Positions 46,186 through 57,174 of a stretch of DNA of 64,000 bases are shown here, in pieces. The DNA is from an uncultured Lachnospiraceae bacterium (GTDB taxonomy: Bacteria > Bacillota > Clostridia > Lachnospirales > Lachnospiraceae). A program made the translations under genes and the position numbers. Below the pieces are notes generated by a model that worked only from the letters and a program-made list of their open reading frames with translations, did not search any database and had not been told where the DNA came from. The DNA lies in the NCBI GenBank assembly GCA_947565305.1, contig CANOFO010000001.1, forward strand, positions 32,532-96,531, read 5' to 3'. How positions within the stretch are numbered: the first letter of the stretch is position 1; each line of letters begins with the position of its first letter.

Positions 46186-49100
46186 TTATTTCACAGTAAT
46201 CTTACATTTTGCCTTTACTTTCGGATTCGATTTACTTGTAACGGTAATCGTTGCCTTACCTTTCTTCTTAGCTGTTATCTTGCCTGATTTGCTGACCGTT
46301 GCCACCTTTTTATTGCTGCTCTGATAAGTGACTTTCTTGTTAGTTGCATCCTTAGGCTTAATGGTAACTTTTAGCTTATAACTTTTTCCAACCTTGAGGG
46401 ACTTTGATTTGGCGCTTATCTTTAAGCTCTTGACCGGATTCACTACCTGGATAGTGACTGTCTTTTTGACGCTTGCGACCTGTACCGTTACTTTGACCTT
46501 GCCGACTTTGTTCTTCGCCTTCAAGGTTGCCGTGCTGCCATTTGCTTTTATTGTGGCAAATTTGTTGGAATTAATAGACCACTTCACGTCACCTTTCAGG
46601 TTTGTCAGCTTTGCCTTCAGTTTGAGGCTCTTGCCCTTTGCCAAATCTGCCGCTCCTGTAATTTCAAGGGAAGGTTTCTTTACCGTAATAGTACAGGAAG
46701 CCTTAAGGCTGCTATTGCCTTTGCTGGTCGCTGTAATGATAGCCGTTCCCTGTTTCTTTGCCGTTACATTGCCATTTTGGTCTACGTCTGCCACAGACTG
46801 ATTGTTAGTGCTCCAGGTTAACTGCTTATCGGCAGCATTAGCAAACGTTACCGTACAGGTTAATTTTACAATCTCCCCCACAGATAGTGATTTACTCTTG
46901 GGATTGATGTCAATACTGCTGGCTGATGTTGATGGTGATGTAAATGTAATCAACAGATTATAATCTGCCTTCGTCTCATGGTCTTCTGCAAATACGCGCA
47001 GGTTTACCGTAGTGCTGTCGCCGCCCAGCGTAATCCGCTTTGCCCTCGTATCGTCCGTGAGGACATCATTGATATAAAGCAAACCGAACTCATCAGCAAG
47101 TTCTGTCTTTATCTCCACCTGCTGCGTACCCTTGGGCACGGCAAGCTGATAGCCATTATCATTCCTGGTAACTGTCCCCACGTTGGAGGTAAGGTTTTTG
47201 ATACCCGCATTGTGGCTGTATTCCGTCATAGTACCTGCATTCTTCCAGAGTCTTGGGGATTCTTCCCCTTCCTTGCCGCTGAAAGAAATCCGCAGTACAT
47301 CCCTGACTTCTGTCTGCCCAGTCGTTTCATCCTTCAATTCATATGGTTCTGCCGTTGCTACAACCTCTGCCGGAAGTTCATACCTGACAATATAGATTTC
47401 TTCCTCGCCCTGATAATTCAGTAATTCCTGTGCAATCACGGTATCCCCAACTTTGATTACCATGGTTTTACCGTTATCTTCTTTGGAATATTGGCAGCTG
47501 ATATAATTCTTCTTGCTCTTATCTACTTTAAACAGGTATGAGAAGCTTCCGCCTGCTTTCGCATAGCGGGTCAGGTTACCCATATCTCCAACTGAACCTT
47601 CTCCTTCATTTTGTATGTGTGGATATTTCTGGTCATCGCCTTCTGTCTGTGTTCCATAACCGATTCCTACACTGCTCAAATCCACACGCGCATCACGCCC
47701 TGCTTCTTTGGAAGCTAATACCTGCTGCTGCATAACTTCAGGATCTAATTCATGGAACAGCCAGTAAATACCGTATCTCTGGTCTGTAATCCGATAGTAA
47801 GGCGTGAATTTTAAATCTTCTTCTCCGCCCCAATCTGTACCCGTCAGGGTAAAGGTTAAGGAATTTGCATCCTTGACCAGATGTTTTTCAATATTTGCAA
47901 TGTATTCTGCCACGGTATCTTCTGCCAATACATTAAGGTTTTCCGCATTTAAAGTTCCCTGATTGGAAGTACCGCCATATCCTGCATTGGTTGTCCTCTC
48001 CTGCCCATTGACAATCTTGGTTTTGCAGACATCGCACTGCACACCTATCTGGTAAGTATCTCTCTTATCATCTATGCCAAGCTCTGCTGCCAGAACGATT
48101 GGACCATACTTAAATCCATAGGTAGTTCCGGCATTGTCGGGCAGCGTATAAGCACAGACACCCATCGGCAGCGTCAATTCTACTTTATCGTTGGCATTCC
48201 ATGTCCTGTTGAGGGAAATGTAGCCATTGCTGACTACTGCATTCTGTACTGCCCCATTTACTTTCACGACTGGAGCGCCCATCGTCCAGTCCGGCACACG
48301 CAGACGCAAATCAAAAGCTGCACTTGTTTTGCCATCCAACAATCCAACCGTAAATGTCGTCTTATCACTATCAGGAATAAACGATTCCTGTTTTAAGATA
48401 ACGCCTTTGTCTTTCCAGGTAACATCGGAACTCGTATACTGGTTGACAACCAGCTTATCTCCTGTGTAATAGTAGAAGCTATCGCCCAACTTCGTAAAAT
48501 TCTCAAGACCCGTTCCGGTACAGCACCAGAAATAATTCTTCTCCAAATCTGGGTTGCAGTACACCTTGAAATATCCGGTTGCCATCGGCTGGAAATAAGT
48601 GGTCATGCCGGTCTCTTCATTGACGCTTGCCATAATGGCATTGATAAACGTTGTCTCATAGTAATCCGCATATTTCTTATCTCCTGTGATACGGTATAAT
48701 TCCCTTGTCAGTTTCAGCATATTGTGGGTGTTACAGGTCTCACAGTTACAGTGGGAACGCTCCAAATCAAGCACATTGTCCGCCCCAAAGAACTCGCACT
48801 CACTGTTGCCGCCCGTGATATATGTATGCTTCTCCTTAATTAAGGTCCAAAAAGCTTCCGCATACTGCAGATATATATCTTCATTCCCTTCATCCTTCAA
48901 TGCACGGTAACGGTTCAACGCACCCATAAACTTAGGAATTGTACAGTTGGCATGTCTGCCATTCAATACATTAGGCTCACCGGCAAGCACTCTGTCAAAT
49001 AATGCTGTCTCGTCAAACATATGTGCTGCTTCCTTAAAGTCATCGGCATTTGCATATCCATCTGCCTTGGCATATTTGTAAAGTTCATAGAGACAGTCGT

Positions 49101-50751
49101 TCATGCCTCCATATTCCACACCCAATACACGGTTCTGTACTGTAGGAGACCAGATGGATACCCTGTCAAATATCCATTCGCCCAGATCTTCTGCTACTAA
49201 GAGCGCTGTCTCATTGCCTGTCAGTTTATAAGTCTCCACCAGACCATTGACAATCTTGTGCATCGTATACCATGGCACCCAGGTATCTGATGTCGTCCCC
49301 TGTTCCAGCAAATTAAACTGACGCTCTGGATCTTTTACATTTGCCATAGTCGCGCCAAATATAAATCCCGTGCCAAGTTTTTCCTGGCAGTCCCTAAGTT
49401 CATTTATAATATAAACCAAACGCTCTTCGAGTGTAAGCCCATCGTCTCCTACTTCTTCCCCATAACCGTTGGCAATTGCCTGTGCGACTGCTGCAAGATA
49501 ATGACCCATCGTATGCCCGCCGATACGGCTGTTCTCCCATCCGCCTGGATAAGGCTTAGAAGCGCCTGTTCCATCGTTATGGATATCCTTTGCTTTAATT
49601 TCATCTGCTGTATATCCTGCTGTCAGACGGAAATTATACATCAACCTGTCCGGGTCAAACTTATTCAGGAATTCTACATCTTTCTCCGTTACATTAATAT
49701 AATAATCATCCGTGATAGTAACATCTCCATAAGCAAATTCCTCAAGCCCCTGCATATCACTTGCAGCCATAACTTTTACCTGGAACTGCTTTGTCATGGA
49801 AAAATCTCCATAGGTGATAGTGGCTGTCAAAGTCACCGGAATATCCGCGCTCCCCGCTGCAGGCGTGGTTACTTTTCCAGCGGAAGATACAGCTGCTTCA
49901 TTTGAACTGCTCCAGGTAATCGTTGTCTCATTTTCTCCTATTGTGGGCAGTTCGATATCTGATTTCAGTTCCGTGCTGCTTAAATTCAACGCTGCGTAAT
50001 CCTTGCTGACTTTCTTTTTGATTTCTTCCTCTGTCGGCTCCTGATAATCCTTAATCAGAATATAACAGAGATTGATTGCTTTGTTATCGTTGCCCGTTCC
50101 CCTCAAATTGACGGTCAGTTCCCCATCCGTCACATCAATAACACTCCTGGCAGGTTTTTGGGCAGATGCTTCCACCTTTTCTTTCAAGGTAACCTGGCTG
50201 TCTTTGCCATAATTCAGGTAAGCATCGGGGGATTTTGACACGCCCCATGGGTCTGAACAGCAAATGGTAACTTCATACTTGCCATTTTCCAATTCAAACT
50301 TATAATCCAGAGTACGCGGGTCCATGTTGCTCTCAAATTGATTTTTGGTATAACGGTTGGATGCTGTCTTTGCCACATCCTTGTTTGCTGCGTTGCTCTC
50401 ATAAGGCCATGTATTATCTGTGCTCACACCGCCATTTTTGCAGGCATCATTTTTGAGAGGATCACTGACTGTGTCGACAATTCCCCACTTATAACCTGTC
50501 TGCGGGTCCTCTCCATAGACCTGATCTGTCACACTATTGTGGGTTCCTAACTGGTCGCCCTCACTGACCGTATCCACCACATAATCCCCACAGTCTACAA
50601 AATAGACAATAGATGAATCCTTCCTGTCCGCCGGACTTGCCGCTTTTACTGTTCCTAATCCAACATTTGGCAATGATGTTACACATACCGCCGCTGTCAG
50701 ACAGGTTGCCGCCGCTTTTTGTAAAAAGCGTAAAATTTGTTTTTTCTTCAT
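46186..50751 (-). CDS. Secreted GH146/GH127-type beta-L-arabinofuranosidase with malectin-like and Big_2 domains
   Basis: A 1521-residue exported enzyme. Order: signal peptide (1-38); malectin-like carbohydrate-binding domain ([13 protein letters not shown], about 45-235); atrophied Big_2-type domain (240-325); catalytic alpha/alpha barrel (about 340-975); a beta-rich region; three lysine-rich Big_2-type domains (1285-1521, ending in KAKCKITVK). Probable zinc and catalytic residues are E671 and C673 ([17 protein letters not shown]) and C743-C744 ([11 protein letters not shown]). Family members cleave beta-L-arabinofuranosides. It starts 32 bases after the GH51 gene and is almost certainly co-transcribed with it, so alpha- and beta-arabinosidase are made together. 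No LPXTG. Confidence 0.88.
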   Translation of the reverse strand: MKKKQILRFLQKAAATCLTAAVCVTSLPNVGLGTVKAASPADRKDSSIVYFVDCGDYVVDTVSEGDQLGTHNSVTDQVYGEDPQTGYKWGIVDTVSDPLKNDACKNGGVSTDNTWPYESNAANKDVAKTASNRYTKNQFESNMDPRTLDYKFELENGKYEVTICCSDPWGVSKSPDAYLNYGKDSQVTLKEKVEASAQKPARSVIDVTDGELTVNLRGTGNDNKAINLCYILIKDYQEPTEEEIKKKVSKDYAALNLSSTELKSDIELPTIGENETTITWSSSNEAAVSSAGKVTTPAAGSADIPVTLTATITYGDFSMTKQFQVKVMAASDMQGLEEFAYGDVTITDDYYINVTEKDVEFLNKFDPDRLMYNFRLTAGYTADEIKAKDIHNDGTGASKPYPGGWENSRIGGHTMGHYLAAVAQAIANGYGEEVGDDGLTLEERLVYIINELRDCQEKLGTGFIFGATMANVKDPERQFNLLEQGTTSDTWVPWYTMHKIVNGLVETYKLTGNETALLVAEDLGEWIFDRVSIWSPTVQNRVLGVEYGGMNDCLYELYKYAKADGYANADDFKEAAHMFDETALFDRVLAGEPNVLNGRHANCTIPKFMGALNRYRALKDEGNEDIYLQYAEAFWTLIKEKHTYITGGNSECEFFGADNVLDLERSHCNCETCNTHNMLKLTRELYRITGDKKYADYYETTFINAIMASVNEETGMTTYFQPMATGYFKVYCNPDLEKNYFWCCTGTGLENFTKLGDSFYYYTGDKLVVNQYTSSDVTWKDKGVILKQESFIPDSDKTTFTVGLLDGKTSAAFDLRLRVPDWTMGAPVVKVNGAVQNAVVSNGYISLNRTWNANDKVELTLPMGVCAYTLPDNAGTTYGFKYGPIVLAAELGIDDKRDTYQIGVQCDVCKTKIVNGQERTTNAGYGGTSNQGTLNAENLNVLAEDTVAEYIANIEKHLVKDANSLTFTLTGTDWGGEEDLKFTPYYRITDQRYGIYWLFHELDPEVMQQQVLASKEAGRDARVDLSSVGIGYGTQTEGDDQKYPHIQNEGEGSVGDMGNLTRYAKAGGSFSYLFKVDKSKKNYISCQYSKEDNGKTMVIKVGDTVIAQELLNYQGEEEIYIVRYELPAEVVATAEPYELKDETTGQTEVRDVLRISFSGKEGEESPRLWKNAGTMTEYSHNAGIKNLTSNVGTVTRNDNGYQLAVPKGTQQVEIKTELADEFGLLYINDVLTDDTRAKRITLGGDSTTVNLRVFAEDHETKADYNLLITFTSPSTSASSIDINPKSKSLSVGEIVKLTCTVTFANAADKQLTWSTNNQSVADVDQNGNVTAKKQGTAIITATSKGNSSLKASCTITVKKPSLEITGAADLAKGKSLKLKAKLTNLKGDVKWSINSNKFATIKANGSTATLKAKNKVGKVKVTVQVASVKKTVTIQVVNPVKSLKISAKSKSLKVGKSYKLKVTIKPKDATNKKVTYQSSNKKVATVSKSGKITAKKKGKATITVTSKSNPKVKAKCKITVK

Positions 50752-50783
50752 TCAGTTTCTTCCTTCCATTCTTTGCATTTTAT

Positions 50784-53700
50784 TTATGTTACTTTAATAA
50801 TTACCTTTGCCTTTTTACCATTAAAGGTCTTCACCGTAATTACAGCTGTCCCTTTCTTCTTTGCTTTGACAACTCCAGTCTTAGAAACTGTGGCAATTTT
50901 CCTCTTACTGGAAGAATACGTCAGCTTATAACTGTAAGTGTTTTTCGGGAATTTGACCTTAATACGGTAAGTCTTGCCCTTTTTAAGGTTCTTTTGTTTT
51001 GTCTTTATGGTAATCTTACCTGGCTTTTTCTTGACAGTAACCGTGCATTTCCGTAATTTTCCATTCGCTGTCTTTGCCACAATCACAGATTTTCCAGGTT
51101 TCTTGCCGGTAATTTTACCATTTTTGACAGTGACAATGGATTTCTTGCTCGTTGTCCATTCCACTGCCTGAGAAACACCTGCCGGCTTCACAGTCGCCTT
51201 CAGTGTCACTTTTTCACCTTGCCCAATGGTAATTGCCTTGCCAACATTTAATGTCACACTGGCTGGTTTTTCTGGTTCTGGCTGAGGCTGTGGTTTCGGC
51301 TGAGGCTGTGGTTTCGGTGTTGGCGTAACGCTGCCCTTGGACAACGGCACACGAATAACATTTACAGAACTTCCTAAGAGTTGGCATGTAAGCTGATTGT
51401 TCTGAATATCCTGCGTTACAGATGTCGGGCTAACCACCTCATTTCCTATAGCATTGGCATCATTCATGCCCCCGGTCAGCTTTGTTATTTCTGCCTTGCT
51501 GCCCACATTCAGATTCTTGAAATTAAGCTGAATGGATTTTCTCTGCCTGTCTGGATTCACCAATTTGATATACACATTCTTATCATCCTTGTTGACTACC
51601 TGGTAAATATCAGTCTGATACTGATTCAGGGTACTAGAAAAATCATACTTTGCTGTATCTGTACTGCTTACAGCAGCACTGGTATAATTTGCCTCCAACT
51701 TTCCATTTACACCATAATTAAAAGAAATATCCATAGCATCATTCATCTGGATTGCGGTAAGGCTTTCTGTCTTGAAATGTTTATTGGCATAATTATTGCC
51801 AAGCTTCTTTGTCGCCATATCCGCACTTCCGCGCTGCTGCCTGGTAACCTCCATATCAGCGCCCTCTGCACCTACGTGATACCAATAATACTGCTTGTCA
51901 TATCCTGCTCCGATGACAAATCCACCACTGCCGGAAGTCTTGACAGCTCCTTCTGCCTTAACCTGGAAATCTGCCCATTTTTCTTCTATTGCCCTCGGCA
52001 GGTACAAGGCATTGATTCCATCTGTCCCTGAAAAATTAAGCCGCCCATTCTGTATATAAAAACCATTGCTTCCCTGATTGCCAAAGGTTGCCCATCCTGC
52101 TGACTCATCGTTGAAATCATCTTCCAAGATTACTTTACCGTCTTTGTCATACACTGTAATTTTATCTATATAGCCTTCGGCAGAACTCATTCCTAATATC
52201 GGGCTTCCATAATGGCTGTAATCATTATCCGCTGACTGTAGCTCTGTGCCAATCAAATCCGTGCCATAATTATTGGAAAACATTTTCTGCACATAATAAT
52301 TCGTGGATTTAGCCGTGTCAAACTCATCAAAATAGATTAAGTCATGGTCCCAGCTGCCATTGCCTACTTTATACAGTAAAGGCGCATAGGAAATATTCGT
52401 CACCACATCCGCATTGCGCTCTAAGCCAGTAATATAACAAGCTTCCGCAAGCGCCGTATAATATTTGTTCGCTCCCCGGACGGCATATTCCCCTACAAAT
52501 ATATTGCTTCCGCCCTGATTGGTGCGCTGATAGTAATCATAACGGTCAGAGTAGTTGTACATGAAAGATTCTGACTCATAATAGTGCTCATCTACAAGCG
52601 TCTCTCCTGGCATTGTCTGCGCCAGACGGTCATAAGCATACTCCAGTGAGCGTGAGAAATATCCATCACCGCCAGGATTGGAATTGGAGGTCGGTCCGGC
52701 ACTGGAAATAATATACAGCTCATGCTCTGGGTAATTTTTCTTTGCATATGCCTCCACTGCCTCTTTGATAACATCAAAGTTATCAAAATATTTGGCAAAT
52801 GCATTTTCATTGCCTATTCCCAGGTATTTGAGGTTAAAAGGCTGCTGATGCCCATTTTGCGCACGTTTCTCTGCCCATTCATTGGTAGTCGCATCGCCCC
52901 AGCAATAATCAAGAAGCTGTGTTGCCATATCGATAAATTCCTGCAGTCCCTCTCCGGTCTTAGCATTTACATCCTTGGTCTCATACTGGCAAAGAAGCCC
53001 GGCGCTGAGGATTGGAAATGGCTCCATGCCGAAATCTTCGCACAAAGACAATAACTCATGGTAACCGAATCCATAAGACTGCATATATCCCCAGGTCCGT
53101 CCATTATTGTTACCGAAATTCTCCCAGCGGTTTGTATTGCTCTTTCTCTCTTCCAAAGGTCCAACCGAATCTCTCCAATCATAGAGCCCTTCCCAGTTAA
53201 AACCCTCCACGATACATCCTCCTGGAAAACGCATGAACTTAGGGTTCAAGTCCATCATCAAATCCACCAAATCCTTGCGCACACCCACACCGTATGCATA
53301 ATTCTTATTCCCATAGCCGTAACTGTCATGTGGCACAACTGACACCATATCCAGGAACAATTCATCTCCTGCGCCAGCACCTTCCACGGAAAGTACCAAT
53401 TTTCCTTTGGTGTTGACTGATACTTTTGAGGTCAGGTCTGCGGAAACTTTTTTCCATTTTCCGTCAGCGTCAAGAGCAATCTCCTGCTCATCTGTAATAT
53501 TATTATTGCTGCTGTCTGTCAGCTTGACCTTTAACTTGCCTTTATAGCCCTGTGGGGCTTTTGCAAATACAGAAAATGTATAAGTTCCTGTTTTTTTCGC
53601 CACATCATATGGTTTCACCGGCATTGCCGCGCTGTTAGGACTATTTTGCGGAGCAAAACCTCCGTTTTCCAGCGTAACATTTCCGGTAATTACTGTACAG

Positions 53701-54791
53701 TGAGGATTTGTCTCATTCAGGCTGTCCGACGTTCCCTGGGCACTTTCCGTATTCAGTGCAAAATTTTCTTCCGGCGAGGCAACCCAGTGCAGTTTATAAT
53801 TGCCGACTGTCTCATAGCCATTCTGCTTAAAGTAATCTCCATTCTTATTGCCTGGCTGCATATAGGCATTTTCAAAAGAATAATTCTTTACCATTTCGGG
53901 ATAAAGACCGCCATCTGCAGAACTATTAATATCCTCAAAAAACAGTCCATAGAGATTCTCACTCAATTTCTTTGTCACATTATTGCCATCAATCGTCATC
54001 GAATACTGTGCTGCCGATTCCTTAATTCCTGAGACCTGCCGAATCTGCGCTTCATCCAAGGCATTCTTATAGACACGGAAATCCTTGAAGTCTCCCTTAT
54101 ACAGAGGGTCCGCATAATTTGATTTGCCAATATAGGACTGCAGCCCTGTGCCAAAATCACTGACGCTCCTTGCAACCTCCTGTTTGCCTATATAATCTCC
54201 ATTGATATAACATTCCATGGATGTCGGCTGGATAACAATTGCATAGTGTGTCCATTTTCCAACATAAGATTCCGTATTTTCACTCTCCCGGAATCCCTTC
54301 TCCGTTGAAGATGGATTGTCCTCGTTCAAAGAGTTAGTCATTACCAGTTTCAGAGTATTATGCTGTTTCTCACAAGGAACAAAATAGTAATAATTTGCAG
54401 GAGTACCTTTACTGCTGTTCTTGCTGCCAAAGAAAAACGCTGCCAGCCAATTTTCCCTGGGGTCATTGTCCTTGAGCCACATGGTGATTGTCAAGGTGTC
54501 CTGCTTATCAAACATACCTTCCGGAAGCGTTATGTATTGGCTTCCGCTCTTATCGCCGCCCGGCAGGGAAGCAACTCCATCCTTCACAGTAACGCCGCTG
54601 CCAATCGTGGCATTGTTGTTGTTGCCGGAAGAATCTTTTCCTCCATCCTGGAACTCATAATGTGCCAGCAGCTCCGTACCTGCCAGCAGATTGTCCTCAG
54701 CTTTCGCACTCCCCATAGGCTGACACAGTCCCATGATGAGCGCAGCTGAAAGAATCAGGCTTGTAAATTTTCTGATTTTGTGCCATTTCAT
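50784..54791 (-). CDS. Secreted GH51 alpha-L-arabinofuranosidase, multidomain
   Basis: 1335 residues from the ATG at 54791, which follows AAAGGAG and begins a good signal peptide (LILSAALIMGLCQPMGSAKA). Order: LamG-like domain (35-255); start of the GH51 fold (LSENLYGLFFEDINSSADGG, about 275); an inserted CBM4_9-like beta domain (300-465); GH51 barrel with acid/base E662 in YLGIGNE and nucleophile E768 in FVGEYAV; C-terminal arabinofuranosidase domain interrupted by a second LamG-like insert (880-1050); a PQPKPQPQ linker; two lysine-rich Big_2-type domains. It removes alpha-L-arabinofuranose side groups from arabinan or arabinoxylan. Most GH51 enzymes are intracellular and near 500 residues, so a secreted, decorated form is uncommon. 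The frame is open a further 119 codons upstream. Confidence 0.9.
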   Translation of the reverse strand: MKWHKIRKFTSLILSAALIMGLCQPMGSAKAEDNLLAGTELLAHYEFQDGGKDSSGNNNNATIGSGVTVKDGVASLPGGDKSGSQYITLPEGMFDKQDTLTITMWLKDNDPRENWLAAFFFGSKNSSKGTPANYYYFVPCEKQHNTLKLVMTNSLNEDNPSSTEKGFRESENTESYVGKWTHYAIVIQPTSMECYINGDYIGKQEVARSVSDFGTGLQSYIGKSNYADPLYKGDFKDFRVYKNALDEAQIRQVSGIKESAAQYSMTIDGNNVTKKLSENLYGLFFEDINSSADGGLYPEMVKNYSFENAYMQPGNKNGDYFKQNGYETVGNYKLHWVASPEENFALNTESAQGTSDSLNETNPHCTVITGNVTLENGGFAPQNSPNSAAMPVKPYDVAKKTGTYTFSVFAKAPQGYKGKLKVKLTDSSNNNITDEQEIALDADGKWKKVSADLTSKVSVNTKGKLVLSVEGAGAGDELFLDMVSVVPHDSYGYGNKNYAYGVGVRKDLVDLMMDLNPKFMRFPGGCIVEGFNWEGLYDWRDSVGPLEERKSNTNRWENFGNNNGRTWGYMQSYGFGYHELLSLCEDFGMEPFPILSAGLLCQYETKDVNAKTGEGLQEFIDMATQLLDYCWGDATTNEWAEKRAQNGHQQPFNLKYLGIGNENAFAKYFDNFDVIKEAVEAYAKKNYPEHELYIISSAGPTSNSNPGGDGYFSRSLEYAYDRLAQTMPGETLVDEHYYESESFMYNYSDRYDYYQRTNQGGSNIFVGEYAVRGANKYYTALAEACYITGLERNADVVTNISYAPLLYKVGNGSWDHDLIYFDEFDTAKSTNYYVQKMFSNNYGTDLIGTELQSADNDYSHYGSPILGMSSAEGYIDKITVYDKDGKVILEDDFNDESAGWATFGNQGSNGFYIQNGRLNFSGTDGINALYLPRAIEEKWADFQVKAEGAVKTSGSGGFVIGAGYDKQYYWYHVGAEGADMEVTRQQRGSADMATKKLGNNYANKHFKTESLTAIQMNDAMDISFNYGVNGKLEANYTSAAVSSTDTAKYDFSSTLNQYQTDIYQVVNKDDKNVYIKLVNPDRQRKSIQLNFKNLNVGSKAEITKLTGGMNDANAIGNEVVSPTSVTQDIQNNQLTCQLLGSSVNVIRVPLSKGSVTPTPKPQPQPKPQPQPEPEKPASVTLNVGKAITIGQGEKVTLKATVKPAGVSQAVEWTTSKKSIVTVKNGKITGKKPGKSVIVAKTANGKLRKCTVTVKKKPGKITIKTKQKNLKKGKTYRIKVKFPKNTYSYKLTYSSSKRKIATVSKTGVVKAKKKGTAVITVKTFNGKKAKVIIKVT

Positions 54792-54799
54792 AAAGTTTC

Positions 54800-55148
54800 T
54801 CTCCTTTCCCTTCTTTTTATTGATTAAAAAAAGCAGCATATTATTAAAATTCCTGGGGAAATCCCTTATCCTGCTTATTTTTTCCAATAGAACCTGCATC
54901 TCATAATCTTTGGGAATATCTTCCATATTGATTGTGCTTTCATTAATATATTTTAAATGTTCGGTCAGCATATACTCTAAGATGTCTATATTAATACCAA
55001 TAACCTTCGGACACTTCTGAAGAATCAACCCTTTTTTACGAATATCTGCCATCTCTATAGGCTTATATTTATCTGTAGAAACTACTCTGCTTTTTCTTTG
55101 TGTGTTATTACAACCCATCCATTTTATTTTTTGATAATATAGTAACAT
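54800..55148 (-). other. Open frame upstream of, and in phase with, the GH51 gene
   Basis: From 55148 to the GH51 start the frame has no stop and reads as a protein-like sequence (GLILQKCPKVIGINIDILEY, NMEDIPKDYEMQVLLEKISR), but has no ribosome site at its ATG codons. It may be the remnant of another gene, or a chance frame. It is not counted as part of the enzyme because the signal peptide begins at 54791. Confidence 0.3.
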
Positions 55149-55197
55149 ACTAACAAAAAATGATAAGATTGTGAAGTGTTTTGTATGAGTTTATACA

Positions 55198-55236
55198 AAA
55201 AAGCCATTCTATAGATTCTCTATAAAATGACTTTTT
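55198..55236. terminator. Bidirectional terminator-like hairpin
   Basis: A 17-bp stem with two G/T or A/C positions (55198-55214 with 55220-55236), outer ends AAAAA and TTTTT. It is located in front of both flanking genes, so it may be a leftover terminator of a lost gene. Confidence 0.6.
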
Positions 55237-55464
55237 CTATATAACTTTGCCCTTTGGTTGAATTATATTTTTCTAAATTCTTATTTTTTCAATATGTTTT
55301 CACATTTTGTATAATATTTCTCAATTTTTTTATATAATTTAGTTAGTTTAAATAGTTCTTTGTAAATGTTTAAATTTTATAGTATGATATTTTGTACGAA
55401 AATTGATTAAAATATCAGTTTAACTTTATTGTTATTTTTTCTTTTTATTCAAAATTTACATTTA

Positions 55465-55493
55465 TTGTATTTTTCTTTAAACAGGAGTATAAT
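55465..55493 (+). promoter_or_regulatory. Promoter of the 146-residue hypothetical gene
   Basis: TTGTAT (55465-55470), 17-base spacer, perfect TATAAT (55488-55493), 57 bases before the ATG at 55551. A second TATAAT follows near 55517. Confidence 0.6.
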
Positions 55494-55550
55494 TATTATT
55501 AAAGTATTTAAATAGTATAATGATATTGATAAAAAACAGGAGGATGAAAA

Positions 55551-55991
55551 ATGGCTAAATTTATTATTACTGTTGAAGGTGGAAAGATTACGCAGACTTT
55601 GAATTATTTAGACAGAAATGTCAAAGAAAACCGATATATCTACGAAAATAGCAATGAATCCGGCATCACTGAAGATCCAGAAGAAGTATATAGTGACATT
55701 CCAGAGAGCTACCGTATCACAGAAAAATACAAAGATCTTTTAGATACTATAAATTTAGGAAAAACTCAGATTACAGAAACTATGCGCCGTTTGAATGAAT
55801 TGGAAAAAGAAATGGAAGCATACGATATTCCAGAACCGGAAAATGCACGTGAACATGTCATTTCCCTCAGCAATAGAGATTTAGAAAAACTTTCAAAAAT
55901 GTTTGCACCAAATCCTCCAAAAACTGATAAACAAATTGAAGAGGCTATCAAAGAGCTGATACATAAAGGGGTAATATTGAGGGATTTATAG
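55551..55991 (+). CDS. Hypothetical acidic helical protein
   Basis: 146 residues, with AGGAGG 9 bases before the ATG and a promoter upstream. It begins MAKFIITVEGGKITQTLNYL and is then mainly helical and charged, with a probable coiled coil (GKTQITETMRRLNELEKEME) and a C-terminal helix (DKQIEEAIKELIHKGVILRD). No signal peptide or membrane helix. I do not recognise the family. It converges on the next gene with 25 bases between stop codons and is one of two plus-strand genes in the window. Confidence 0.7.
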   Translation: MAKFIITVEGGKITQTLNYLDRNVKENRYIYENSNESGITEDPEEVYSDIPESYRITEKYKDLLDTINLGKTQITETMRRLNELEKEMEAYDIPEPENAREHVISLSNRDLEKLSKMFAPNPPKTDKQIEEAIKELIHKGVILRDL

Positions 55992-56016
55992 GAAAAATCA
56001 CAAAATGATAACCCCA

Positions 56017-56298
56017 TTAAAACAATATCTCTCCTAGATATTTGTCATGTGGGACTACTAAGCACTTTTCGATAAGCTTCCAATAACTTTTGTAAAGCTT
56101 TTTTTGTGCTGCTTCGTAATTTTCTTTGGTATCAAATTCCCAGTAAAGAATATATTTCACACTTTTTACAATACGTTTGATTTGAAGAGGAGGAAGCCCT
56201 TCTCTAATCTGTTCCATATCTATGCGATATCCTCTTTTAATAAACCGAATTAAAAGCAATCCCTCTTGCTTTTCCAAGAAACTTTTTGCTTCAAGCAT
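56017..56298 (-). CDS. Small hypothetical protein
   Basis: 93 residues, basic and mainly helical (EGLLLIRFIKRGYRIDMEQI, TKENYEAAQKKLYKSYWKLI). No signal peptide. An AAAGGAG lies about 16 bases before the ATG, a long spacing, so the exact start is uncertain. It follows the lipoprotein gene at 56325 by 26 bases and is probably co-transcribed. Family not recognised. Confidence 0.6.
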   Translation of the reverse strand: MLEAKSFLEKQEGLLLIRFIKRGYRIDMEQIREGLPPLQIKRIVKSVKYILYWEFDTKENYEAAQKKLYKSYWKLIEKCLVVPHDKYLGEILF

Positions 56299-56324
56299 AA
56301 GCGCTTCAAATTGCTCCTTTATTA

Positions 56325-57095
56325 TTATTCAATAGATACCCCTATTACCCCTTCTTCTTCCTCTTTCATGCCTATAGATATATCAACTTCCCCTTTACTT
56401 GTTTCTAACTTGATATCCTTCGCTTTTTCTGATTCCGAAGGATTAATCTCATAAATTTCCTTTGCCTGCAGAATATTTTCTTTTTCTTCTTCCGACATAT
56501 CGCTTTCATATTCAACAATTGCCTTAACGCTTACGTCAAAAAATCCATCATCTGCAATCGGCTGGCTTAATTCAACCATTCCATTTTGGCAGGAAATAAT
56601 GCTTGGTTTCCCACTCATATTTTCAGTTCCTTCATCTAAAAAGAGTATATAGGTGCCTCCTTTCTGCAAAGGAGGAGTATCATCCATTGTATCCTGGTAA
56701 TATTCGCCATCCATTTCATAAATTGCACAAGATTCCTGTATCTGCAATTCATCCCCTGCAGAGATTTCCCCATCGCTTTTATATACTTCTAATACACGCA
56801 CCGAGCGCACAGCACAGAATCTTATCACCATTCCATACTCTTCATTATAATCTGTCAGGCTGTTCTCTGACGATAATTTATCAAGAACCTCTACCTTTGT
56901 TATTATAGAAGATTCTTCCTTTAATTCCTCATAAGGAAACGTAACAAATTCGGCAACGCATGACAGCTTATTTTCTTTTGATATATCTGCCGATGTAACT
57001 ATCTTTATTTTTCCACATGAACAGAAACATAATTGCAAACATAGAATTAAACATAAAACTAACATTTTCCAGTTGTTTTCAATAATTCTCATCAT
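56325..57095 (-). CDS. Putative secreted lipoprotein of unknown function
   Basis: 256 residues from the ATG at 57095, which follows GAGGAGG; a TTG further upstream at 57110 is inside that site. A hydrophobic segment (MLVLCLILCLQLCFCSCGK) ends in a lipobox-like LCFCSC, then the mature protein is acidic with a beta-rich part resembling exported hypothetical proteins (VRVLEVYKSDGEISAGDELQ, GGTYILFLDEGTENM). Similar layouts occur in lipoproteins found near spore or envelope genes, but no function can be named. It is downstream of gyrA's terminator and has its own start. Confidence 0.68.
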   Translation of the reverse strand: MMRIIENNWKMLVLCLILCLQLCFCSCGKIKIVTSADISKENKLSCVAEFVTFPYEELKEESSIITKVEVLDKLSSENSLTDYNEEYGMVIRFCAVRSVRVLEVYKSDGEISAGDELQIQESCAIYEMDGEYYQDTMDDTPPLQKGGTYILFLDEGTENMSGKPSIISCQNGMVELSQPIADDGFFDVSVKAIVEYESDMSEEEKENILQAKEIYEINPSESEKAKDIKLETSKGEVDISIGMKEEEEGVIGVSIE

Positions 57096-57174
57096 TCTTA
57101 TCCTCCTCAATCTTCTTTTAAATAGGCTTCAATAATAAAGAGTATAATTCTTTCCATTATGTTGCACATGAAAT

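Larger units (their letters stand above)
55149..55550. other. Very A+T-rich intergenic region
   Basis: About 400 bases, composed almost wholly of A and T, between the divergent GH51 region and the 146-residue gene. It contains the hairpin at 55198-55236 and the promoter at 55465-55493. Nothing else is identified. Confidence 0.6.
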
